DNA of 64,000 nucleotides from Halalkalibacter oceani (lineage in GTDB: Bacteria; Bacillota; Bacilli; Bacillales; Bacillaceae_D), in NCBI RefSeq assembly GCF_023715705.1, contig NZ_JAMBOS010000010.1:1-64000 (forward strand). Direction: 5' to 3'. Positions 1 through 9,379 of the stretch are shown piece by piece. The translations under genes and the position numbers were made by a program. The stretch's first letter is position 1, and each line of letters starts with the position of its first letter. The notes beneath the pieces were generated by a model. It was given only the letters and a program-made list of their open reading frames with translations. It was not told where the DNA came from and ran no database searches.

Positions 1-1
1 C

Positions 2-58
2 TTTGAGGTCTGGCCAGTAGAAGAAGTACAAATGGCGAACCGTTCAGTGGCCCTTTAG
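2..58 (+). CDS. Possible C-terminal tail of an upstream gene (partial)
   Basis: One frame is open from the window edge to a TAG at 56-58 and reads ...FEVWPVEEVQMANRSVAL. An intrinsic terminator follows 36 bp later, as expected for a gene end. In Bacillus the gene before mutS is usually cotE, but this tail is too short to identify and does not obviously match the acidic CotE C-terminus. A second reading ends at the TGA at 4-6. This is a weak call. Confidence 0.3.
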   Translation, partial: FEVWPVEEVQMANRSVAL

Positions 59-94
59 GGTCTGGTCAGCAACAAAGGCTTCCAGCCGTAGAAC

Positions 95-129
95 AAACCA
101 CCCGTTCTCACGGGTGGTTTTGATTTTTT
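95..129 (+). terminator. Intrinsic terminator upstream of mutS
   Basis: A perfect 10-bp stem (AAACCACCCG at 95-104, CGGGTGGTTT at 111-120) with a 6-nt loop is followed by a T-rich tract to 129. It ends transcription of the gene to the left and separates it from mutS. Confidence 0.85.
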
Positions 130-224
130 GCAGAGAAGCTGAGCGTGAAATCCGCCGTGGATGTAAGAATCATTTCAGCTATGTTATAATAAGAACCACT
201 GATAATGAACGTGGAGGAACGAAG

Positions 225-2834
225 ATGGCACAGCTTACCCCAATGATGAAGCAATATTTGGAGATAAAGGCTCAATATAAAGATGCCTTTTTATTTTTTC
301 GCCTTGGTGATTTTTATGAAATGTTCTATGAAGATGCCAAGCTGGCAGCCGAAGAGCTGGAAATTACGTTAACCGGCCGCGGCCAGGGACAGGGTGAGGA
401 GCGAATTCCGATGTGTGGGGTTCCCTATCATTCGGCTGATCAATACATATCCCGCCTGATTGAAAAAGGCTATAAAATTGCGATCTGTGAGCAGGTCGAG
501 GACCCGAAGGAAGCAAAAGGCGTCGTCAAGCGCGAGGTCGTCAAACTGCTGACACCCGGAACGGTGATGGACGGCAACCAAATCAAAGAAAAAGAAAACA
601 ATTATTTGGTCGGATTGACTTGCTTTGCTGATCAAACATTCGGCCTTGCCCGCGCTGATTTGACGACCGGTGAATGCGCGGTGACGCTGATCGCCGATTT
701 TGAAGAGGTGATCGCCGATATTACCGGCGCCCAGGCGAAGGAGCTGGTCGTTGCTGCCGACTTCTCGCCTGACTTACGCAAACGGCTTGAGGAGAAATGG
801 CCGCTTACGATTTCCGTCGAGGAGAAAACCGAGCTTGAGCCGGATTATGCCGACCTGTGCGCGGAGCTGTCTTCCGACAAGCTCGTTCAAAGTGTGGCAA
901 GACTCGTAAACTATTTAATTCGCACGCAAAAGCGCTCCCTTGCTCATTTGCAGCGGGTTCGCTATTATGCGACGAATTCGTTTATGAAGATGGACACGCA
1001 TACGCGCCGCAATCTCGAACTGACGGAATCGCTGCGAGAGAAAAAGAAAGCCGGCTCGCTGCTCGCCGTCATTGATCAGACGGTGACGGCGATGGGCGGG
1101 CGGCTTGTGAAAAGCTGGCTCGAGCGGCCGTTGCTGTACAAGGAGGAAATTGAAGAACGGCTGGATGTTGTTTCCGCTTTTATTTCCGCTTATTTCGAGC
1201 GTGAAGAATTGCGCGAGCAGCTGCGCTATGTCTATGATCTGGAGCGGCTTTCCGGCCGTATCGCCTATGGAAGTGTCAATGCGAGAGAGCTTTGTCAGCT
1301 GAAGCGCTCTTTGCAAAGTATTCCGCTGATCAAGCAGACGATTACAGCGATTGATCCAAAGCTTGCGGCACGCTGGTTCCGCGAGGACGAATTCATAGAA
1401 AAACTGGTAGATTTGCTCGAAACGAGCCTCGTTGACGATCCGCCGATTTCCGTCACCGAAGGCGGGATGATTCGCGACGGCTTTCATCAGGAGCTCGATT
1501 CCTACCGCGACGCGAGCAAAAACGGCAAGCAGTGGATCGCCGAGCTGGAACAGAGAGAGAAGCGCGAGACCGGAGTGAAATCGCTGAAAATCGGCTTCAA
1601 CCGCGTCTTTGGCTACTATATTGAAGTGACGAGAGCGAATCTTCATCTGCTGCCGGAAGGACGCTATGAGCGTAAGCAAACATTAACGAATGCGGAGCGC
1701 TTTATCACACCTGAGCTAAAGGAAAAAGAAGCGCTTATTTTAGAAGCGGAAGAAAAAATGGAGCAGCTGGAATATGAGCTGTTCGTCGCTGTCCGCGAGG
1801 AAGCGAAGCAGTACGTCAGCGCGATTCAGTCGCTTGCCCGGGCGATCAGTGAAATTGATGCCCTTGCCGGCTTTGCCGCTGTCAGCGAAACAAGGCGCTA
1901 CACGCGGCCAAAATTTTCGCCGGACCGCCGGATTCAGATCGTCGCCGGACGGCATCCAGTCGTTGAAACGGTGATTCCGAAAGGGCAGTATGTCGCCAAT
2001 GATGTCATGATGGAGGAAGGCCGTGAAATGCTGCTCATTACCGGGCCGAACATGGCAGGGAAGAGTACGTACATGCGCCAGCTGGCACTTTTGAGCATCA
2101 TGGCGCAAATCGGCTGCTTTGTCCCGGCCGATCAGGCGGAATTGCCGGTTTTTGACCAGGTGTTTACGAGAATTGGTGCCGCTGACGACTTAGCGAGTGG
2201 ACAAAGTACATTCATGGTTGAAATGCTGGAAACACGGTATGCGCTGACGAAAGCGACGGAAAACAGTCTGCTTCTGCTCGATGAAATCGGGCGCGGCACG
2301 TCGACCTATGACGGAATGGCACTCGCTCAGGCGATCATTGAATACATTCATGATCATCTGCGGGCGAAGACGCTGTTCTCCACCCATTACCATGAGCTGA
2401 CCGCGCTTGAAGGCTCACTTGAGCATTTGAAAAATGTTCACGTCTCCGCTGTTGAAGAAAATGGGACGGTCGTGTTTTTGCATAAGGTTATCGACGGACA
2501 GGCTGACCGCAGCTACGGGATTTACGTCGCGCAATTGGCCGAGCTGCCGGAAGAAGTCATCTCAAGGGCGGACGACCTGCTCAAGGAGCTGGAAAAGGGC
2601 GGTGGACAAGCATGGCACGCGTCGCCGCCTCAGCAGGTCGGTGAACAGCTGTCGCTGTTCGAGGAAGCGGCAATTGCCGAAACCGCCGCGACAACGGAAC
2701 GAAAGAAGAAGCCGTCTCGCCGCTTGGAGAAGGAAGAAGCTGTGATCAAGCAGCTGAACGAGAAGGATGTTCTTCATATGACGCCAATTGAAGCGATCAG
2801 CTTTATCAATGAGCTGCAACGTCTATTAAAGTAA
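225..2834 (+). CDS. mutS: DNA mismatch repair ATPase MutS
   Basis: MutS recognises base mismatches and small loops and recruits MutL. The start at 225 (MAQLTPMMKQ, 869 aa) is chosen because GTGGAGG lies just upstream; the frame is open back to 114, but that part has no ribosome binding site and overlaps the preceding terminator. The mismatch-reading Phe-X-Glu motif is in GDFYEMF (F30, E32). The ABC ATPase domain has Walker A GPNMAGKST at 607-615 and Walker B LLLLDEIGRGTS around D686, followed by STHYHELT. A TATAAT sequence at 185-190 could be a -10 element, but no convincing -35 is visible. mutL starts 30 bp downstream, so the two genes form the usual operon. Length and motifs are normal for the family. 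Confidence 0.98.
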   Translation: MAQLTPMMKQYLEIKAQYKDAFLFFRLGDFYEMFYEDAKLAAEELEITLTGRGQGQGEERIPMCGVPYHSADQYISRLIEKGYKIAICEQVEDPKEAKGVVKREVVKLLTPGTVMDGNQIKEKENNYLVGLTCFADQTFGLARADLTTGECAVTLIADFEEVIADITGAQAKELVVAADFSPDLRKRLEEKWPLTISVEEKTELEPDYADLCAELSSDKLVQSVARLVNYLIRTQKRSLAHLQRVRYYATNSFMKMDTHTRRNLELTESLREKKKAGSLLAVIDQTVTAMGGRLVKSWLERPLLYKEEIEERLDVVSAFISAYFEREELREQLRYVYDLERLSGRIAYGSVNARELCQLKRSLQSIPLIKQTITAIDPKLAARWFREDEFIEKLVDLLETSLVDDPPISVTEGGMIRDGFHQELDSYRDASKNGKQWIAELEQREKRETGVKSLKIGFNRVFGYYIEVTRANLHLLPEGRYERKQTLTNAERFITPELKEKEALILEAEEKMEQLEYELFVAVREEAKQYVSAIQSLARAISEIDALAGFAAVSETRRYTRPKFSPDRRIQIVAGRHPVVETVIPKGQYVANDVMMEEGREMLLITGPNMAGKSTYMRQLALLSIMAQIGCFVPADQAELPVFDQVFTRIGAADDLASGQSTFMVEMLETRYALTKATENSLLLLDEIGRGTSTYDGMALAQAIIEYIHDHLRAKTLFSTHYHELTALEGSLEHLKNVHVSAVEENGTVVFLHKVIDGQADRSYGIYVAQLAELPEEVISRADDLLKELEKGGGQAWHASPPQQVGEQLSLFEEAAIAETAATTERKKKPSRRLEKEEAVIKQLNEKDVLHMTPIEAISFINELQRLLK

Positions 2835-2864
2835 AAGAGAGAAGCTAAGAGAGGAGAGGGAGCG

Positions 2865-4802
2865 ATGGCGAAAATTATCAAGCTCGATGATGCTCTTGCA
2901 AATAAAATCGCCGCCGGGGAAGTTGTCGAGCGACCCGCTTCGATCGTAAAGGAGCTTGTGGAGAACTCGCTTGACGCCGGCAGTACGCATATTTTGATCG
3001 AAATCGAAGAGGGCGGCTTGAGCTCGCTGCGCATTGTCGATAATGGAGAAGGTATACCGGAAGCAGATGTCGAAACGGCATTTTTGCGTCACGCGACGAG
3101 CAAGATCAAGACGGATCGCGATTTGTTTCAGATTAAAAGCCTCGGTTTCCGTGGTGAGGCGCTGCCGAGTATCGCCTCTGTCTCCCATCTGACCTTGCAG
3201 ACGAGCACAGGCGAAGGCGCGGGCGTGGAGCTGCGACTTGAGGGCGGCGTGATCAAGCATAAAAAAGCAGCCCCTGCCCGTAAAGGGACCGACATTACGG
3301 TGACGAACTTATTTTACAACACACCGGCCCGGCTGAAATATGTCAAAACCGTTCATACGGAAGCGGGTAACATTAGCGATATCGTCAATCGACTGGCCCT
3401 CGCCCATCCGGATGTCGCCTTTGAATGCTATCACAATCAAAAGGAAATGCTGAAAACAGCTGGAAACGGTGATTTGAAGCAAGTATTGGCGGCAATCTAT
3501 GGGCGGAATGTCGCCCGTAGCATGCGCCCTTTTTCCAGAGAATCACTTGATTACACGATCGAAGGGTATGCCGGGCTGCCGGAGCTGACAAGAGCTTCAC
3601 GTCAATATATGTCGATCTTTGTAAATGGCCGCTTTATCCGTAATTATTCGCTGGCGCGCGCGATTCAGGACGGCTATCATACGCTTCTGCCGATCGGCCG
3701 TTTTCCAATTGCCGTGGTCGCGATTTCGATGGATCCACAGCTGATTGATGTCAACGTCCATCCGGCGAAGCTCGAAGTGCGCTTAAGCAAAGAGGAAGAG
3801 CTTGGCGAACTTCTGACAAAAACGATCCGCGCCCTCTGGCAGAAAGAACAGCTGATACCCGCCGCTGATCTGAACAGGCGTAGTGAAGTTACTCCATCGA
3901 AGAAGCAAAGTCAAACTGAGCAGCTCCCGATTCAGCTCGACTACAGCCAGGCTGAAGCACCACGGCAAGTACAGCAGGCTCAAAAGAACGACGAAGCTCC
4001 GGCACCGGAACGCCAGCAGGCAGAAACGGTCCGCGAAACGCCGGATCCCGCCCCCTTGTTTTTCTCAGAGGAAGAAAAGCTCGAGACAGCGGCAGAGCAG
4101 CAGGAGACCGTCGATGTTAACGGGGGGACAGAGCAGGAAGCACCCGTTGAAACGCCTTCTGCACCTCCTCAGCAGGCAAATAGCGGCATAGAGGAAGCAG
4201 TCTCGCCGGAAGCACAGGAGCGCGTGCCGGTTCTGTATCCGGTTGGGCAAATGCATGGGACCTATATCATCGCCCAAAATGAGACAGGGATGTATTTGAT
4301 CGATCAGCACGCCGCCCAGGAACGGATCAAATATGAATATTATCGTGATAAGGTCGGCGACATTACGCCGCAGGTTCAGGAATTGCTCCTACCGATTACG
4401 CTCGAATGCACCGCTCAGGAAAAAGAAATTTTGACGGAGCAGAAAGAAGCGCTGGCCGAGGTTGGGGTTTTTCTTGAAGTATTCGGCACTCAGGCGTTTA
4501 TTATCAGGTCATATCCAACGTGGCTGCCAAAAGGAGCAGAGGAAGAGACGATCCGGGAAATTATCGATTATATGCTGACGCATCGCAAGGTCGACATCGC
4601 CAAGCTGCGCGAGGAAGCGGCGATTATGATGTCCTGCAAAGCGGCGATCAAAGCGAACCGGCATTTACGCCAGGATGAAATGTTTGCCTTGCTGGAAGCG
4701 CTCAGAGCGTGTCAGGATCCGTTTACCTGCCCGCACGGACGGCCGATCATCGTTCATTTCTCAACCTATGCCCTGGAGAAAATGTTTAAGCGAGTGATGT
4801 AA
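2865..4802 (+). CDS. mutL: DNA mismatch repair protein MutL (endonuclease type)
   Basis: The N-terminal GHKL ATPase domain shows [10 protein letters not shown] (E34, N35, D38), DNGEGIP and [13 protein letters not shown] low-complexity Glu/Gln/Pro/Ala-rich linker runs from about residue 340 to 450. The C-terminal domain carries the metal-binding endonuclease motif [12 protein letters not shown] (D480) plus [11 protein letters not shown] and CPHGRP (C622), which mark nicking MutL proteins of bacteria that lack MutH. It starts at ATG 2865 after GAGAGGAGAGGGAG. At 645 aa its size is typical. It probably introduces the strand nick after MutS activation. Confidence 0.97.
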   Translation: MAKIIKLDDALANKIAAGEVVERPASIVKELVENSLDAGSTHILIEIEEGGLSSLRIVDNGEGIPEADVETAFLRHATSKIKTDRDLFQIKSLGFRGEALPSIASVSHLTLQTSTGEGAGVELRLEGGVIKHKKAAPARKGTDITVTNLFYNTPARLKYVKTVHTEAGNISDIVNRLALAHPDVAFECYHNQKEMLKTAGNGDLKQVLAAIYGRNVARSMRPFSRESLDYTIEGYAGLPELTRASRQYMSIFVNGRFIRNYSLARAIQDGYHTLLPIGRFPIAVVAISMDPQLIDVNVHPAKLEVRLSKEEELGELLTKTIRALWQKEQLIPAADLNRRSEVTPSKKQSQTEQLPIQLDYSQAEAPRQVQQAQKNDEAPAPERQQAETVRETPDPAPLFFSEEEKLETAAEQQETVDVNGGTEQEAPVETPSAPPQQANSGIEEAVSPEAQERVPVLYPVGQMHGTYIIAQNETGMYLIDQHAAQERIKYEYYRDKVGDITPQVQELLLPITLECTAQEKEILTEQKEALAEVGVFLEVFGTQAFIIRSYPTWLPKGAEEETIREIIDYMLTHRKVDIAKLREEAAIMMSCKAAIKANRHLRQDEMFALLEALRACQDPFTCPHGRPIIVHFSTYALEKMFKRVM

Positions 4803-4823
4803 GGAAAGGAATGGAGTCAGGCG

Positions 4824-5621
4824 ATGATTGTCACTACCGTGGAAAGAAATGCAAAGCAGGTCAGCGAAAAAGCCGAACAAATCAGCCGCAGGCTGGACAG
4901 TCCATTTATCGGCCGTGGAAAAAGCTCGGTCGAGGACTTGACGAGGCGCTACCGGACAGATGTGCTCGTCGTCGGAAAGCAAAGGCTGACCCTTTATCCG
5001 CAGGAAGGCGGAGAACCGTTTTATTATCATCCTAATTCGGCGATGTTTCGCGTTAAGCAGCTGCTCCGCTCCGGACATGATCCGCTCGTCGAAGCGGCCG
5101 GATTGCAGCCGGGGATGAGCATGCTTGATTGTACGCTTGGACTGGCCGCTGACAGCCTTGTCGCCAAGGTCGCCGTTGGACGGGAAGGCAGGGTGACAGG
5201 GCTTGAAGCGAATCCCGTTCTCGCCTTGATTGTCGCTGAAGGGCTGAGAGAGTGGCAGGAAGGGAGCAGCGAGATGCTGGCGGCAATGAGAGCGGTCGAC
5301 GTTGTGGCCGCTGATCATTTCGACTATTTACGAACCCTCCCCGCTCAGTCGATCGACGTCGTCTATTTCGACCCGATGTTTGAAACGCATTTGCCGGCAT
5401 CGAGCGGAATCAGCGCGTTAAAGCTCTTTGCCTGTCATGAGGAGCTGACGGAGGCTGTGATCGAGGAAGCCCTTCGGGTGAGCCGCTTTCGCGTTGTGCT
5501 GAAGGACCATTGGCAGAGCAGCCGTTTCGCCCGTTTTTCCTTTCATGTGTGCAAAAGGCAGCACGCCGCTTTTCATTACGGCTATATTGAAAAAAGAAAA
5601 AGTGACACGAAGCAGGTTTGA
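4824..5621 (+). CDS. RsmJ-like class I SAM-dependent methyltransferase
   Basis: A 265-aa Rossmann methyltransferase: the SAM-binding strand reads MLDCTLGLAADSLVAK and the catalytic-side motif reads VYFDPMFE. The DPMF motif and overall layout resemble RsmJ (YhiQ, DUF548), which methylates the 2-amino group of a 16S rRNA guanine in Gram-negative bacteria. The start at 4824 has GGAG seven bases upstream; an overlapping ATG at 4811 is in another frame. It sits 21 bp after mutL and 24 bp before miaA, so it is probably co-transcribed with these nucleic-acid maintenance genes. RNA methylation is likely from family resemblance, but the exact target is not visible here. Confidence 0.8.
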   Translation: MIVTTVERNAKQVSEKAEQISRRLDSPFIGRGKSSVEDLTRRYRTDVLVVGKQRLTLYPQEGGEPFYYHPNSAMFRVKQLLRSGHDPLVEAAGLQPGMSMLDCTLGLAADSLVAKVAVGREGRVTGLEANPVLALIVAEGLREWQEGSSEMLAAMRAVDVVAADHFDYLRTLPAQSIDVVYFDPMFETHLPASSGISALKLFACHEELTEAVIEEALRVSRFRVVLKDHWQSSRFARFSFHVCKRQHAAFHYGYIEKRKSDTKQV

Positions 5622-5645
5622 ATTTTGACAAACAGGGAGAAGATG

Positions 5646-6590
5646 ATGAAAAAGAAGCTAGTTGTCATAGTAGGTCCGACTGCCGTTGGGAAAACAGCAC
5701 TCAGCATCCAGCTATGTCACAAATATAATGGCGAAGTAATCAGCGGTGACTCGATGCAGGTGTACAAAGGGCTCGACATTGGCACGGCAAAGGTGTCGAA
5801 AGCCGAGCAGGAAGGGGTACCACATCACTTGATTGATATCAAGGACCCGTCGGAGCCGTTTTCCGTCGCCGAGTTTAAGGAACGCTGCGAGCCGCTGATT
5901 GAGCAGATCCATGCCGCGGGCCGCCTGCCGTTTCTCGTCGGTGGCACCGGTCTCTACGTTAATGCCGTCACAAAAGGCTATCAGCTTGAGGCGCTGCCGG
6001 TCGACGAAGCTTACCGTCAGCAGCTGGAGGCTTTTGCTGAGGCCCATGGTAAAGAAGCGTTGCACGGGCGATTGCGAGAGGCCGATGCCCGGGCAGCGGA
6101 GCTTATTCATCCGAACAATGTCAGACGGGTGATTCGCGCGCTTGAGGTGACGAAGGTGACTGGTAGGCCGTTTTCAGCCCAGCAGCAGGATGAAGGCCGT
6201 CACGATTCGCCTTATGAGCTCACCTATATCGGGCTGACGATGGAGAGAGAGCTGCTTTACAAGCGGATCAATCAACGGGTTGACCAAATGATTACCGCAG
6301 GGCTGATCGAGGAAGCAAGGTGGCTTTACGATACCGGTTTGAGAACGGGACAGGCCGTGCAGGCAATTGGCTATAAGGAGCTTTTTGCTTACTTCGACGG
6401 AGATTGCCCGCTTGATGAAGCGATTGAGATGCTGAAGCAGAATTCACGGCGCTATGCCAAGCGGCAGCTGACATGGTTTCGCAACAAATCAGAAGCGAGC
6501 TGGTTTGATATGACGGCTGGTTTAACAGATCAAGTTTTTCACGAAATTTGCACATTTGTTGAAGGAAATAATTCTTCGACAGCGAAGTAA
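5646..6590 (+). CDS. miaA: tRNA dimethylallyltransferase MiaA
   Basis: MiaA transfers a dimethylallyl group to N6 of A37 in tRNAs that read codons starting with U. The P-loop GPTAVGKT is near the N-terminus, followed by GDSMQVYKGLDIGTAK (substrate binding) and the family motif LVGGTGLYVNAV. I chose ATG 5646 because AGGGAG is correctly spaced there; a TTG at 5625 and an ATG at 5643 are in frame but worse placed. The resulting 314 aa is the usual Bacillus length. The ttg frame start would almost touch the preceding methyltransferase gene. hfq follows after 30 bp, the conserved miaA-hfq order. Confidence 0.97.
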   Translation: MKKKLVVIVGPTAVGKTALSIQLCHKYNGEVISGDSMQVYKGLDIGTAKVSKAEQEGVPHHLIDIKDPSEPFSVAEFKERCEPLIEQIHAAGRLPFLVGGTGLYVNAVTKGYQLEALPVDEAYRQQLEAFAEAHGKEALHGRLREADARAAELIHPNNVRRVIRALEVTKVTGRPFSAQQQDEGRHDSPYELTYIGLTMERELLYKRINQRVDQMITAGLIEEARWLYDTGLRTGQAVQAIGYKELFAYFDGDCPLDEAIEMLKQNSRRYAKRQLTWFRNKSEASWFDMTAGLTDQVFHEICTFVEGNNSSTAK

Positions 6591-6620
6591 AGAGAGAGCC
6601 AATTAGAGGAGGACAATCCG

Positions 6621-6863
6621 ATGAAACAACAACCTATTAATATTCAAGACCAGTTTTTAAATCAATTGCGAAAAGATAATATTGCCGTAACCGTGTTTTT
6701 ATTAAATGGCTTCCAGCTGCGCGGGCAGGTCAAGGGATTTGACAACTTTACGGTCATTTTGGAAACGGAAGGAAAGCAACAGCTTGTTTATAAGCATGCG
6801 ATTTCGACGTTTGCTCCTCAACGCAATGTCCAGTTGAAGTCTGAAGCAGACTCAACTCTTTAA
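6621..6863 (+). CDS. hfq: RNA chaperone Hfq
   Basis: An Sm-like RNA-binding protein of 80 aa that forms a hexameric ring. Sm1 residues run through [29 protein letters not shown] (abbreviated landmarks: QDQFLN, VFLLNG, VKGFDNF), and the diagnostic Sm2 motif is YKHAIST. The ribosome binding site is AGAGGAGG. It follows miaA as in many bacteria. In Bacilli the contribution of Hfq to small-RNA regulation is modest compared with enterobacteria. Terminator hairpins follow. Confidence 0.97.
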   Translation: MKQQPINIQDQFLNQLRKDNIAVTVFLLNGFQLRGQVKGFDNFTVILETEGKQQLVYKHAISTFAPQRNVQLKSEADSTL

Positions 6864-6866
6864 CAT

Positions 6867-7034
6867 AAAAGGAGTATGCCAAAAAGGCGCATACCTCCTT
6901 TGAACATCTGTCGGGAGCACGTTTCTTCCCGCTCGTGCAGCGAGAGTCGCTCCCTGTTTTTGTAAGGGATCTCGTGACACCGGTTAACAGCTGTCTCAAA
7001 AGGTAATGCTCAACCTTCTGAGGCAGCTTCTTTT
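6867..7034 (+). terminator. Cluster of terminator hairpins after hfq
   Basis: Three inverted repeats lie in tandem: AAAGGAGTATGC paired with GCATACCTCCTTT (6867-6901, one bulge); GGGAGC at 6913-6918 paired with GCTCCC at 6949-6954 and followed by TGTTTTTG; and a 15-bp imperfect stem AGCTGTCTCAAAAGG (6989-7003) with CCTTCTGAGGCAGCT (7014-7028) followed by TCTTTTTG. The last overlaps the 3' end of the convergent recombinase gene. Confidence 0.7.
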
Positions 7035-8002
7035 TGTTTCTGCGGCATTTCTTCCACTGTTTGCAAGTAACGCTTTAATGAAAGAGGCGACGTATAGCCG
7101 ATCCGGCTGATCAGCTCATCCCCTGTTACCCCTTGCCTAAACTGCTCCAAGATAAAGGTGTTTCGCAATGTTTGCGCACTGATTCCTTTGCGCAGCCCGG
7201 CCCGCTTCACTTCAATCCGCAGCATTTTCTGGATCGCGATTATCGTCATTCGCTTTGGCTGGTCGTCATCATAGGACCAGTGAAAGGTCTTTCGTTTGAA
7301 ATCAAAGGCGACAAAGAAAGGGTCAGCGCTATGGTAGCACGGCCGCACCGGTTCCGGGATTGTCTGGAAATAGCGATAGGCGAGCTGCTTATCTCCGTCA
7401 TCGAGCGTTATCCGGCGTAACGGCTCCTCGTAACGAACGAGGATGTCATTCGTTTCAAATTTGACATCGCGGATCGAAAGGTGATGAACCTCACGCAAGG
7501 ACAGGCCATATTTCAGCATCAGCACGACGATCAGCTGATTGCGTTCGCGGTAAAAAGGAAAGGTCTCCAGCTGCTGCGCGGACAGACCATGCTCAGAGGA
7601 GAGGGTGTGTAAAAGCCGCTTTTTTTCTTTCGCGGACAGCCACTCTTCCTCATTCAAAGGCAATTCCGTCAGATTCGGCGGTTCCAGTTCGAGGACAGGT
7701 CGTAAATGCGAACGCCCGAGGCTTGCCTCGTAACGGGCTACCTGGCGCAAGACGCTGTGAATTCGGCGGATCGTCCGGGTGTGGTAGCGGCGCTCTTCCA
7801 GTAGCTCAGCGAAAAACAGTTCGAGCTCGGCGGCACTGACTTCCTTTTGGTCGAGCGGCAGCTTGTCCGCCCTCGTTGTCCGGACCCAATTGCAAAAATC
7901 GAGCAGATCATAACGGTAGCGCTTCAGCGTAGACGGTTTCCTTCCTCGAAGTGCAAGGTGCTGCAAATACTCCTCCATATAGTGGGCGAGTTCTGTCGTC
8001 AT
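7010..8002 (-). CDS. Degenerate tyrosine recombinase/integrase-like protein
   Basis: A 330-aa protein with an N-terminal SAM-like core-binding domain (about 1-115) and a C-terminal tyrosine-recombinase catalytic domain. Arm residue R170 (GLSLREV), R280 (SAQTLRN) and the nucleophile Y312 (KRYLQTV) are present. The two usual His positions are changed: HxxR reads Q277-x-x-R280, and the H/W before the Tyr reads Y303 (IGYTSP). ATG 8002 is chosen because GGAGGGAGGAG lies directly upstream; longer in-frame starts lack this. It is transcribed against hfq and spoVK, and no att-like repeat or other phage gene is near. It may be a domesticated Xer/integrase relative with altered chemistry, or an inactive one. 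It fits the sequence style of its neighbours. Confidence 0.85.
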   Translation of the reverse strand: MTTELAHYMEEYLQHLALRGRKPSTLKRYRYDLLDFCNWVRTTRADKLPLDQKEVSAAELELFFAELLEERRYHTRTIRRIHSVLRQVARYEASLGRSHLRPVLELEPPNLTELPLNEEEWLSAKEKKRLLHTLSSEHGLSAQQLETFPFYRERNQLIVVLMLKYGLSLREVHHLSIRDVKFETNDILVRYEEPLRRITLDDGDKQLAYRYFQTIPEPVRPCYHSADPFFVAFDFKRKTFHWSYDDDQPKRMTIIAIQKMLRIEVKRAGLRKGISAQTLRNTFILEQFRQGVTGDELISRIGYTSPLSLKRYLQTVEEMPQKQKEAASEG

Positions 8003-8236
8003 GCTCCTCCCTCCTTCCCCTTTAAGTGTACTATCAGTACCTCTTTTTGGAAAGCGAAGGTATCGGCTCCGCACGCAGCTTCTAAAAAGCTCGTGTCTTT
8101 TCTTAATATAAGAAACTATAAAAGATAAAACGCCGGCGGTTTTTCTTAATCATTACTCACATGTTCGCCCATTTTTGCGTATAGTGTAAAAGAAGCTATT
8201 TGTCTTACGCTGTAGATGGAGCGAAGGGGTGACAGC

Positions 8237-9190
8237 ATGAATAACCCAGCACAGACTAGAAAACGTGGGCGCATCAATGTTGTGCTCAATCATAGAACGG
8301 TCGACGCGAACGAGCAAATTGAGCCGTTTTTTCAAACAAAAGAGGAAAGAGAACAGCATGAAATATTGCTGAAATTTGAACAGGAGCTAGGGCAATATGT
8401 CGGACTTGAGCAAGTAAAGCGGCTGATAAAAGAAATATACGCCTGGCTCTATATTAATCAATGCCGCAAAGAAAAGGGGTTAAAGGCAAACAAGCAAGTG
8501 CTGCACATGATTTTTAAAGGAAACCCAGGCACGGGTAAGACGACAGTCGCCCGGATCATCGCCTCTTTCCTCTTTGAAATGGAAGTGCTGACGAAAGGTC
8601 ACTTTATTGAAGTTGAGCGGGCAGATCTCGTCGGGGAATACATCGGTCACACGGCCCAAAAAACACGTGATGTTCTGAAAAAAGCCAATGGCGGTGTCCT
8701 GTTTATTGATGAAGCATATTCTCTGGCCAGAGGGGGCGAAAAGGACTTTGGCAAGGAAGCAATTGATACATTAGTGAAAGCGATGGAGGATCACCAGCAT
8801 GACTTCGTGCTGATTCTCGCCGGTTATTCACGCGAAATGGACTATTTTCTTTCTTTAAATCCCGGACTGCCTTCTCGTTTTCCGATCGCGATTGACTTTC
8901 CAAATTATACGACCGACCAGCTGATGGAAATGGTTCACCGCATGCTGGAGGAGCGGGAGTATGAGCTGTCAAAGGACGGAGCCTATCACGTTAAGGAGCA
9001 TTTGCGTAAAATTAGTCAGGAACAGGAGCGAACGTTCAGTAACGGCCGTTATATTCGCAATATCATTGAGGAGGCGATCCGTCTGCAGGCGGTGCGCTTA
9101 TTAAAAGAGCAGCGCTATGACCGGGATTCGCTGACGCAAATAAAGCGTGAGGATTTTCAATTTCAAGCGTCTCATGTCAAGCTGACATGA
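8237..9190 (+). CDS. spoVK: Stage V sporulation protein SpoVK, AAA+ ATPase
   Basis: A 317-aa CbxX/CfqX-type AAA+ protein. Walker A is GNPGTGKTT, Walker B is VLFIDEAYSL, and a sensor-like Asn/Arg region (SNGRYIRNIIEEA) is near the end. ATG 8237 is preferred over 8216 because AAGGGGTGA is correctly spaced only for it. In B. subtilis SpoVK is made in the mother cell and is needed for spore maturation. CGTATAGT about 40 bp upstream weakly resembles a sigma-E -10 element. The order spoVK-hflX-ynbB-glnR-glnA is that of B. subtilis, except that a glycosyltransferase gene is inserted after spoVK. Confidence 0.93.
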   Translation: MNNPAQTRKRGRINVVLNHRTVDANEQIEPFFQTKEEREQHEILLKFEQELGQYVGLEQVKRLIKEIYAWLYINQCRKEKGLKANKQVLHMIFKGNPGTGKTTVARIIASFLFEMEVLTKGHFIEVERADLVGEYIGHTAQKTRDVLKKANGGVLFIDEAYSLARGGEKDFGKEAIDTLVKAMEDHQHDFVLILAGYSREMDYFLSLNPGLPSRFPIAIDFPNYTTDQLMEMVHRMLEEREYELSKDGAYHVKEHLRKISQEQERTFSNGRYIRNIIEEAIRLQAVRLLKEQRYDRDSLTQIKREDFQFQASHVKLT

Positions 9191-9198
9191 GCGGGGAA

Positions 9199-9236
9199 AG
9201 CAGGGGTACCGGAAAACCGGTGGTCCTGCTATTTTA
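9199..9236 (+). terminator. Intrinsic terminator after spoVK
   Basis: AGCAGGGGTACCGG and CCGGTGGTCCTGCT form a long, slightly bulged stem with an AAAA loop, followed by ATTTTAT. It ends the spoVK transcript. Confidence 0.75.
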
Positions 9237-9379
9237 TAGCATGACAAAAGCGCGATGCCTTTTCTCCAGTATATAAGGATGACTTCCAGCCTCTTTTTAA
9301 ATTCTTTCCTGAATGTCTACAGCGGTAAGCCGCATGTGACATAGTAATAGAATATGGAAGCTAAAAGGGGTGAGAAGAA

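Noticed and set aside
1-72. Degenerate direct repeat (positions 1-20 and 53-72, 15 of 20 identical)
   Set aside because: Only two imperfect copies at the window edge and different coding frames; too little to call a repeat element.
915-1679. Long minus-strand open frame (254 codons) inside mutS
   Set aside because: It is the antisense shadow of a confidently identified gene, with no ribosome binding site and no recognisable protein pattern.
4761-5318. Minus-strand frame of 185 codons across the mutL end and methyltransferase
   Set aside because: It spans two well-supported plus-strand genes and has no family motif; antisense shadow.
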